Of a stretch of DNA of 17,736 nt, positions 1 to 5,820 are shown one piece after another. This DNA comes from Thermoplasmatales archaeon UBA447 (lineage in GTDB: Archaea; Thermoplasmatota; Thermoplasmata; Thermoplasmatales; Thermoplasmataceae). Position 1 is the stretch's first letter. Every line of letters begins with the position of its first letter. The stretch covers positions 2,937 to 20,672 of the forward strand of contig DARE01000067.1 of assembly GCA_002503205.1 (NCBI GenBank). Reading direction: 5' to 3'. The position numbers were made by a program, and so were the translations under genes. The notes below the pieces were generated by a model. That model was given only the letters and a program-made list of their open reading frames with translations. It searched no databases and was not told the DNA's origin.

Positions 1-1403
1 CCCAGCATCTTTGAAAGATCGCTGTATATTTTCTCCTGCGCAATCTTCATCAGGCCATTGGGCTCTTTTTCATGTGAGACTGGAACTACAACAATCTGCT
101 CACCGAATGTGTATATTTCGAAAACGGGTTTATTGGTCTGGAAATCCAGTATCTCTATGACCGGCCTGGCGAGATCCTCCTCCTTCATTCCACTTGGAAC
201 CTTCACTGAATATCTTGTTATGAGAACCTGCGAAATCTTTCCCGACTCAATGAAGATTATTGTGTCTATCACCTGGGGAATCATTCCAAGTTCAATCCTG
301 TTGATAAACCTCTGAATTGAGTCGATTGCCCTTGTTGCATGCACGACACCGATCATTCCAACTCCGGCCATCCTGAGATCAGAATATACAAGAAAATCTG
401 AGGTGACACGCATCTCATCAAATACTGTGTAATCCTCCCTCACAAGGAGCAGTATATCACCGGTTTTTTCCATGGAGCCTTCCAGTGCTGTATACTGTGT
501 GATTCTCTTTTCAACCTGCAGGTCCCTTGGGCGCTCCATTGTCTTGACTATGTGCCCTTTGGCTGAAAGATGTTCTGCAAGTGCCTGTACAAATGTGCTT
601 TTCCCCTCCCCGGGGCCACCGGATATGAGGATCCCCCGTGCCTGGTCCTCCAGCCTGGTTAGGAGATCATGTGAAATGCTGTAATCCCCTATTGAAAGCT
701 TCCTGACAGGCCTGACAGCAGTGATTTCTATCTCATCTGAGAACGGGGGCCTTGTGATGACTATACGCATGTTTCCCAGCTGGATAACAGTAGCACCATG
801 GGAGTCAACCTCAATGAACGAACCGGGTTCATTTCTCCCTCTTTTGACGATATGGTTAGCTATCACCTCCATTTCCTGTTCGGACAGCGTTACACCTGCT
901 CCCTTAAGGTGTACTGCTCCTGGCGGACCACTCTTCGTCAGAACCTCAACACCAGTCTTGAGGTGCACTGAAGATGTTTCAGGATCGAAAAATTCCTCAA
1001 TATTTCTTGGTTCCCCGCTTGGAGGCTCCAGATACATGACCTCAATGCCCTTGATCTCTGCTATTTCCCTCTGGATCTGGTCTCCTGTAACCAGAGTTGC
1101 ATTGTTTGATGCTGCCACTGACCTGATGATCTCGTCGATCTCGCCGCTCTTTCCTCCCCTTCTCTGCCATTCCTGTGGCCTCTCACCAGTGAACTCCAGA
1201 TAGATGTATCCTGAATTCTCAAGTTCCCTCAGCTTCCGGAGCTCCTCCAGGGCAGCAAATCCTATAGATCTTCCATCGTTGGCCTGATGTTCAACCTCAG
1301 AAAGCATGGCTTCTGAGAGTATGACCCTGCAACCTCTCTTTTCCTTCACAAAAGTGGTAAACCTTCCATCCACTATTACCGAGGTATCTGGTACGTAGTC
1401 CAC
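1..1403 (-). CDS. PIN-domain PilT-family ATPase, partial (3' end off window)
   Basis: The minus strand reads open from a GTG at 1403 down to base 1, giving 467 residues with no stop, so the C-terminus lies outside. The N-terminus is a PIN nuclease domain (about residues 1-130, with PDTSVIVDGR and a later TLVTGD acidic motif). The second half is a PilT/secretion-type ATPase core with a P-loop GGPGEGKST at 262-270 and a following HATRA motif. In archaea this architecture (COG1855) usually ends in a KH RNA-binding domain at about 600 residues, expected beyond the edge. It is thought to be a cytosolic ATP-driven RNA-handling protein, but its substrate is unknown. The GTG start is preferred because PDTSVI normally lies at the extreme N-terminus, an in-frame stop lies at 1431-1433, and the overlapping ATG at 1405 opens a frame that stops at once. 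Confident in family, not in function. Confidence 0.88.
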   Translation of the reverse strand, partial: MDYVPDTSVIVDGRFTTFVKEKRGCRVILSEAMLSEVEHQANDGRSIGFAALEELRKLRELENSGYIYLEFTGERPQEWQRRGGKSGEIDEIIRSVAASNNATLVTGDQIQREIAEIKGIEVMYLEPPSGEPRNIEEFFDPETSSVHLKTGVEVLTKSGPPGAVHLKGAGVTLSEQEMEVIANHIVKRGRNEPGSFIEVDSHGATVIQLGNMRIVITRPPFSDEIEITAVRPVRKLSIGDYSISHDLLTRLEDQARGILISGGPGEGKSTFVQALAEHLSAKGHIVKTMERPRDLQVEKRITQYTALEGSMEKTGDILLLVREDYTVFDEMRVTSDFLVYSDLRMAGVGMIGVVHATRAIDSIQRFINRIELGMIPQVIDTIIFIESGKISQVLITRYSVKVPSGMKEEDLARPVIEILDFQTNKPVFEIYTFGEQIVVVPVSHEKEPNGLMKIAQEKIYSDLSKML

Positions 1404-1420
1404 ATTGAGAGAGAGTTCCA

Positions 1421-1430
1421 GATTATATAA
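1421..1430 (-). promoter_or_regulatory. TATA box for the leaderless PIN-ATPase gene
   Basis: On the minus strand TTATATAATC lies about 20-27 bases before the GTG start at 1403, the spacing expected if transcription begins at or next to the start codon. No Shine-Dalgarno sequence is visible between them. Confidence 0.5.
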
Positions 1431-1435
1431 TCAAT

Positions 1436-2197
1436 TTGAATCCTGTTTCATTGATATACAATACAGAAGGGTTAGCCCCCCTGGTCCTGTCAAAGTTACA
1501 GATTTTCTTTTCCGGATTAAGGGAATCCAGCACTGCTGTTGCTTTCTCCGGAGGGCTTGACAGCTCTGTGATACTTGCACTCTGCCCAGAGAACTTTTCT
1601 GCATATGTTTCGGGATTGTCTGATTCGGGTGATGTGAACAGTGCAATGAGAGCATCCCAGCTATTGGGAAGGAATTGCAGAGAAATTATTGCCTCCAGAG
1701 ATGATGTTGTAGGATATGCCAGAACAGTCATGGAGATTGATCCTGAGATAGATTTGAGAGACCTTGGTTTTGAAACAGTCCTTGCAGCTGTCCTGGATAG
1801 AACTGATGAAAAAACACTGATCACAGGACAGGGAGCTGATGAATTATTCTATGGCTATTCAAGGTTCATTTCCGATCCAGAAATGACAAATAAGGATTCC
1901 CTGGAAAAACTCTATAAGATTACGCTTCCCAGGGAAAACAGGATTGCATCATATTTCGGAAAGAGGCTGATCTGCCCCTATCTTGAAAGTGGAATCTCTG
2001 AAATTCCAGGAATTTCAATGAGAAAAAACAACATTTCAGGGACAGAGAATAAGCTGATTCTCAGGCAGGTTGCATCTCTTCTGAAAATCCCATCAGAGAT
2101 TGTCACTAAAAAGAAGAGGGCCGCCCAGTATGGATCAGGTTTCATGAAAATATTGAAGAAAGGTCTCTTTCCTGAATTGAGAAAAAATCGAAGATAA
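1436..2197 (+). CDS. Asparagine-synthetase-like PP-loop ATPase lacking a glutaminase domain
   Basis: This is a 253-residue protein with the ATP-pyrophosphatase P-loop SGGLDSS at residues 38-44 and the asparagine-synthetase signature TGQGADELFYGY near 138-149. These match the C-terminal synthetase domain of AsnB, which adenylates a carboxylate before amide transfer. The N-terminal glutamine amidotransferase domain of true AsnB (about 200 residues, Cys at position 2) is absent, so it cannot use glutamine by itself. Stand-alone AsnB-like domains of this size are common in archaea and mostly uncharacterised; asparagine synthesis, tRNA modification or another amidation are all possible. The start is a TTG at 1436, placed there because no ATG lies upstream of the P-loop; a second TTG at 1451 is an alternative. 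Only 32 bases separate it from the divergent PIN-ATPase gene. Confidence 0.8.
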   Translation: MNPVSLIYNTEGLAPLVLSKLQIFFSGLRESSTAVAFSGGLDSSVILALCPENFSAYVSGLSDSGDVNSAMRASQLLGRNCREIIASRDDVVGYARTVMEIDPEIDLRDLGFETVLAAVLDRTDEKTLITGQGADELFYGYSRFISDPEMTNKDSLEKLYKITLPRENRIASYFGKRLICPYLESGISEIPGISMRKNNISGTENKLILRQVASLLKIPSEIVTKKKRAAQYGSGFMKILKKGLFPELRKNRR

Positions 2198-2251
2198 GTT
2201 ACACAATTTTAAGGTTCTGCCAGCGAAATTGAGCATTCTCATTGCCATAAG

Positions 2252-2259
2252 TTAAATAT
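2252..2259 (+). promoter_or_regulatory. Probable TATA box for mtnP
   Basis: TTAAATAT lies 43 bases before the mtnP ATG in the 104-base gap after the asparagine-synthetase-like gene. This would give a short leader of about 20 bases. GTGAT at 2293-2297, four bases before the ATG, could serve as a weak ribosome binding site. Confidence 0.4.
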
Positions 2260-2301
2260 GATCAGGGGATATTCCCCCGTTCATTTCAACTCAGTGATTC
2301 A

Positions 2302-3075
2302 ATGGCACAAATAGGGATAATAGGAGGCAGTGGTTTATACAGCCTCCTGCAGGATACAAGAACAGAAAATGTAAAGACACAGTTTGGAGAACCTTCTGCT
2401 CCTGTGGAAATAGGAAAGATAGATGGTGTGGAGGTTGCATTCATTCCAAGGCATGGAAAAAAGCATCAGTATCCGCCACACAAGGTAAACTACAGGGCCA
2501 ATATAATGGCACTCCATAAACTGGGTGTGGAGAGGATAATCGCAGTTAATGCTGTCGGTTCCCTGAAAGAGGAACTTTCACCCGGATATACTGTCATACC
2601 GGATCAGTTCATCGACTATACAAGGAGAAGGGAACTCACCTTTTATGATGGGCCTGAGGTTTACCATATTTCTGCCGCTGATCCATTCTGCCCGCATATG
2701 AATAAAATCCTATACGAAGTCTCAAAGGAGGGCAGCCCTGACGTGAAACTTGGTGGCACATATGCTGTTGTTGAAGGGCCCAGGTTTTCTACCAGAGCTG
2801 AATCGAATATGTTCAGGCAGTTTTCTGACATTATTGGCATGACCCTAGTTCCTGAAGTCAATCTTGCGGATGAGCTTGGAATGTGTTATTCTGTCATAGC
2901 TACAGTGACGGATTATGACGTCTGGTCAACAAAGCCTGTTGAAGCCGCAGAGGTTTTCCGGGTAATGAAGGAAAATGAGGAAAGGGTAACTGAGATAGTC
3001 AGGAAATCTGTTCCGAAAGTTCATGGAAAAAGAGAATGCCACTGTTCACAGAGATTGAATGATGCAAAAGCTTGA
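2302..3075 (+). CDS. mtnP: S-methyl-5'-thioadenosine phosphorylase
   Basis: The 257-residue protein has the usual length and opens with the phosphate-loop GGSGLY (residues 8-13). It contains IPRHGKKHQYPPHKVNYRAN and the VVEGPRFSTRAES and GMTLVPE stretches of the purine phosphorylase/MTAP family. D204 and D206 in TDYDVW match the Asp pair that recognises the 6-amino group of adenine; 6-oxopurine enzymes carry Asn there. The enzyme should therefore split methylthioadenosine with phosphate into adenine and methylthioribose-1-phosphate in the cytosol, recycling the by-product of polyamine synthesis. A CHC motif at 246-248 near the C-terminus resembles the CXC disulfide described in some hyperthermophilic archaeal phosphorylases. 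The stop lies 8 bases before the next gene, so the two are likely co-transcribed. Confidence 0.93.
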   Translation: MAQIGIIGGSGLYSLLQDTRTENVKTQFGEPSAPVEIGKIDGVEVAFIPRHGKKHQYPPHKVNYRANIMALHKLGVERIIAVNAVGSLKEELSPGYTVIPDQFIDYTRRRELTFYDGPEVYHISAADPFCPHMNKILYEVSKEGSPDVKLGGTYAVVEGPRFSTRAESNMFRQFSDIIGMTLVPEVNLADELGMCYSVIATVTDYDVWSTKPVEAAEVFRVMKENEERVTEIVRKSVPKVHGKRECHCSQRLNDAKA

Positions 3076-3077
3076 GG
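3074..3077 (+). promoter_or_regulatory. Ribosome binding site deciding the nuclease start
   Basis: GAGG overlaps the mtnP stop codon and stands 6 bases before the ATG at 3084. It favours that ATG over the in-frame TTG at 3072, which would overlap the same stop and add only four residues not seen at the N-terminus of related proteins. Confidence 0.55.
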
Positions 3078-3083
3078 TATTAT

Positions 3084-4316
3084 ATGAAAATAAAATTTTT
3101 AGGAGGAGCCGAAGAGGTAGGTAGGCTCGCAATCAAAATAGAAGAGGGAAATAACAGTTTTATGGTGGACTATGGTGTGGTTCCGGAAAAACCTCCGGAA
3201 TACCCCATGCCCTATGAGAAGGTGCAGAACATATTCATAACACATGCCCACCTTGATCACATTGGGGCAGTTCCAGTCTGCTACCAGAAGGATTCGCCGG
3301 TCCTGAATGCCACTGCAATGACCGCAAGCAGCATGCGCCCGCTTCTGGAGGATTCTGTTAAGATAATGAACCTTGAAGGGTATCCTGCCAGGTTCAACAA
3401 GGATGACATATCTTCACTTTTCAGTTCCATAAACACAGTAGAATATGGCAAATCTGTTGAGATCGGTGATTTCACAGCGACTCCATATTCAGCCGGGCAT
3501 ATCCCCGGGTCCTCCATGTGGAAATTCGACAATGCGTCCAGTACACTTGTCACAGGTGACTTATACACATCAGACACGAATCTGCTCTATGGTGCTAAGG
3601 CAGTTAAAGCCGACACCCTGATTATGGAGAGCACATATGCAGGAAAGAACCATGAACCTCGTGAAGAGGTCACAGCGAGACTCAAGGCAAGGATCAAGGA
3701 GGTAGTTGACAACGGAGGAAAGGTGATACTCCCATCATTTGCTCTGGGAAGGACTCAGGAGCTGACAATGATTGTATCTGACCTTGGCCTTAACGTTTCG
3801 GTGGATGGCATGGGAAACCTCATTACTGGCCTCTATCTGGATCTTCCGGGATTCCTGAAATCCAGGAACGCTTTCAGGAAGAGTGTTGGGAGAGTTCACC
3901 AGGTCAGGGGAAGAAGGATGAGAGAATCTGTCCTGGAACACAGCGATGTTGTAATCACAACATCCGGAATGCTTGATGGCGGACCCGTTCTCGGTTATAT
4001 ACAGGAGCTTGCATCAGATCCAAAGAGTGCAATATTCCTTTCAGGTTATCAGGTTGAGGGCACAAACGGAAGAAGCCTCCTTGAGACCGGAATAATAAAT
4101 ATTGCGGGGGCTCCAGTGAAACCTGAGATGCAGGTAGAGTTCTTTGACCTCTCCGCACACGCAGGGCATGATGACCTTGTGAAATTTGTTAAGGAAGTGG
4201 ACCCAAGTAGAGTAATACTCTGCCATGGTGAGGACAGGCCAAAGCTCCAGGAGGCGCTTGACGGTTATGACGTCATCCTTCCAATGAATGGCCATGAATT
4301 TGAACTGAAGGAGTAA
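3084..4316 (+). CDS. Beta-CASP metallo-beta-lactamase RNA nuclease (CPSF/YSH1-like)
   Basis: This 410-residue protein begins MKIKFLGGAEEVGR, typical of archaeal beta-CASP nucleases (COG1236). The dinuclear zinc motif HAHLDH is at 54-59. It is followed by AGHIPGS and TGDLYTSDT, and by the later MESTYAG, SAHAGH and CHGE motifs that fit beta-CASP motifs A to C. The family cuts or degrades RNA, with roles in mRNA 3'-end formation, rRNA processing and 5'-3' decay. There is no N-terminal KH pair as in aCPSF1, so it is more like the shorter aCPSF2-type or RNase J-type enzymes; which activity it has cannot be told from sequence alone. It follows mtnP by 8 bases and probably shares its transcript. Nothing gene-like follows for almost 600 bases. 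Confidence 0.85.
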   Translation: MKIKFLGGAEEVGRLAIKIEEGNNSFMVDYGVVPEKPPEYPMPYEKVQNIFITHAHLDHIGAVPVCYQKDSPVLNATAMTASSMRPLLEDSVKIMNLEGYPARFNKDDISSLFSSINTVEYGKSVEIGDFTATPYSAGHIPGSSMWKFDNASSTLVTGDLYTSDTNLLYGAKAVKADTLIMESTYAGKNHEPREEVTARLKARIKEVVDNGGKVILPSFALGRTQELTMIVSDLGLNVSVDGMGNLITGLYLDLPGFLKSRNAFRKSVGRVHQVRGRRMRESVLEHSDVVITTSGMLDGGPVLGYIQELASDPKSAIFLSGYQVEGTNGRSLLETGIINIAGAPVKPEMQVEFFDLSAHAGHDDLVKFVKEVDPSRVILCHGEDRPKLQEALDGYDVILPMNGHEFELKE

Positions 4317-4908
4317 TCCTCTCAAGTAATATTTTCTGGTAATTGTTCATCTCAAGGGCATATATTCTAATGAAATATAGCGTAAGCAATTTCTATGTTT
4401 GAATACTATAGCAAAATTTTAAGCAAGTTAAAAGCCAGGAAATGAAAAGCAATGAACACAATCGTTAAGAAATAATTACTTATCAAATAGTCTAAAATTT
4501 CATGGGTCGTCAATAAACTTGTGCACTATTTAAATATTTGAAAATCTGTTGGGGCTTGTTATGATCCATACTGGCTCTAGATTATTTCTCTGGTATAGCT
4601 GCCGTGGTATGTAGGTTTTCAGCTATTATATTTAAAGGCTGATTGAAGTGAAATGGGTTGATTGGAGCAACCATCTCATGAACTGACTCTAATCCTCAAA
4701 CTAATCTACACGCACTTTCATAATGATTAGTTATGTTCTTTAATACTGTAAGAGTTAAAAATACGCAAGTTCGTATTAAATAGAACTGCCTATAGGTGGA
4801 TAAAAAGGAATAGTTCGTCTAGTAGTAAAATGGTCCCTGAATAGGGTCATTGTTCACAACATTCATTCCTATAAAAAAATTTTTATATTATATATACATC
4901 TTTATCAC
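4317..4908 (+). other. A/T-rich gene-free stretch of 592 bases
   Basis: No open frame here has a plausible start, length or recognisable motif, and I see no transposase remnant, tRNA or repeat array. It is visibly richer in A and T than the genes on its left. Small structures are present: CATAA/TTATG arms at 4720-4736, and AGGAAT/ATTCCT arms (4806-4811 and 4865-4870) enclosing a 53-base tRNA-like but defective fold. The last 40 bases are a near-continuous run of A and T that forms the promoter of the next gene. The stretch marks the left edge of the probable accessory island and could hold decayed sequence from its arrival. Confidence 0.6.
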
Positions 4909-4919
4909 ATGTGTGAACA
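4851..4919. repeat. Inverted 8-base pair flanking the island promoter
   Basis: TGTTCACA at 4851-4858 is the exact reverse complement of TGTGAACA at 4912-4919, with the A/T-rich promoter between them. A related TGTGTTCA follows at 4930-4937. Such spaced inverted words on both sides of a TATA box could be regulator binding sites; this is inference from symmetry only. Confidence 0.35.
4870..4896 (+). promoter_or_regulatory. TATA-rich promoter of the glycan island
   Basis: A palindromic TATAAAAA-AA-TTTTTATA (4870-4887) runs into TTATATATA. TTTATAT at 4882-4888 lies 21-27 bases before the ATG at 4909, fitting a leaderless transcript that starts at or near that codon. The symmetric A/T core could equally act as a bend or a weak terminator for anything read from the left. 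Confidence 0.5.
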
Positions 4920-5820
4920 CATCTCTGGATGTGTTCAGCCGAGAATCCCTCGGTTAGGCTTGGATCTTGATAAAAAGATCGACGCCTTAACGGAAGGTTT
5001 TTTTGCTGTACCTATCCAGAAAAATGGAAAAAGGCTAGTAGGAGTAATTGGGTTGGGCTCTGTAGGGCGTGCACTCAGTTCAGTAATGGGATACTTCCAC
5101 AATGTCATTGGATATGACATTCTAGGAGAGCACGATTGGAATCCCATACTGAGTTGTGAAGCAGTGTTTATTTGTGTGCAGACCCCTGAAGGGAGCGATG
5201 GGAGATTGGATTGCAGCCACGTGCATGCAGTACTTGAAAGATTAAAAAAAGACAGGTATGAGGGTGCTGTTGTAATAAAGAGCACTTTAAGGGTAGGATT
5301 CATGAATACAGCTACAATCAAATACCCTGATCTGAAGTTGGTTTATTCCCCTGAGTTCATGAGCGAAAAAAATGCTTTCTTATGGACAGCCAACCCAGAT
5401 AGGATCGTAATTTCTGGCCAGGAAGAACTGATGGACCATGTCCAAAAGCTGTACTATTGGGTTGAAAACGCCAAGATAATCAGGACAGATTTTAAAAGCG
5501 CAGAGATTGGAAAACTAGCACACAATGCATTAATTGCCCTCAAAGTGACTTTTACTAACACTATGGAACAAATTTCCAAGTCCTACGGAGCAAGCGCAGA
5601 TGACGTCATGAAGATCGTGTACACTGATAGAAGAGTTGCCAATAGTGCCCACTTTTTGCCTTACAAAGGCCCATACGGTGGAAAATGTGTTCCGAAGGAC
5701 ACCTCTGAACTTATAAACGCGTTTGCAGAAATGACACAACTTCTCAGGGTTGCGGATGACATTAACAACAGTCTAACCTTGTCAAAGGAAGCAATGAACC
5801 AAGAGCTTGAATCGGAGTGA
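4909..5820 (+). CDS. Short UDP-sugar 6-dehydrogenase lacking the C-terminal domain
   Basis: The protein is 303 residues, against about 400-450 for UDP-glucose/UDP-ManNAc dehydrogenases. The NAD-binding Rossmann motif GLGSVG is at 48-53. TPEGSDGRLDCSHV, KSTLRVGF and YSPEFMSE follow, then the helical core with Lys in EIGKLAHNA (K202) and the catalytic GGKCVPKD (Cys260). The enzyme family oxidises C6 of a nucleotide sugar twice with NAD+ to a uronic acid. The frame ends about 40 residues after the Cys, so the C-terminal UDP-binding domain is missing; the next gene starts at once with an unrelated domain, so a frameshift is not the reason. About 40 residues precede the Rossmann fold, more than usual, but no start codon lies closer than ATG 4909 or TTG 4960. 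The stop overlaps the GTG of the giant gene. Substrate is unknown. Confidence 0.8.
   Translation: MCEHISGCVQPRIPRLGLDLDKKIDALTEGFFAVPIQKNGKRLVGVIGLGSVGRALSSVMGYFHNVIGYDILGEHDWNPILSCEAVFICVQTPEGSDGRLDCSHVHAVLERLKKDRYEGAVVIKSTLRVGFMNTATIKYPDLKLVYSPEFMSEKNAFLWTANPDRIVISGQEELMDHVQKLYYWVENAKIIRTDFKSAEIGKLAHNALIALKVTFTNTMEQISKSYGASADDVMKIVYTDRRVANSAHFLPYKGPYGGKCVPKDTSELINAFAEMTQLLRVADDINNSLTLSKEAMNQELESE
4914..4980 (+). repeat. Three tandem perfect hairpins at the start of the dehydrogenase gene
   Basis: Three separate inverted repeats follow one another. TGAACACATC/GATGTGTTCA (4914-4923, 4928-4937) has a 4-base loop. CCGAG/CTCGG (4939-4943, 4949-4953) has a 5-base loop. GATCTT/AAGATC (4963-4968, 4975-4980) has a 6-base loop. 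They begin 5 bases after the annotated start codon, inside residues that have no counterpart in the enzyme family. On a leaderless mRNA they would fold right at the 5' end. Confidence 0.55.

Noticed and set aside
58..1203. Plus-strand open frames at 58-315, 472-684 and 721-1203
   Set aside because: They lie opposite the well-supported PIN/ATPase gene and encode nothing recognisable.
3072..3083. TTG start for the beta-CASP nuclease
   Set aside because: The ATG at 3084 has a GAGG at the right distance and gives the N-terminus usual for the family.
4807..4869. tRNA-like sequence: GGAAT/ATTCC ends, a D-arm-like CGTCTAGTAGTA and a 7-base loop CTGAATA with a GAA in anticodon position
   Set aside because: About 8 bases too short on the 3' side, the T arm does not pair, the D loop lacks GG, and the base after the anticodon is T. 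At best a decayed fragment; a tRNA covariance scan would decide.
4317..4908. Possible transposase or integrase remnant at the island edge
   Set aside because: No frame shows recognisable motifs and no flanking direct repeats were found by eye.
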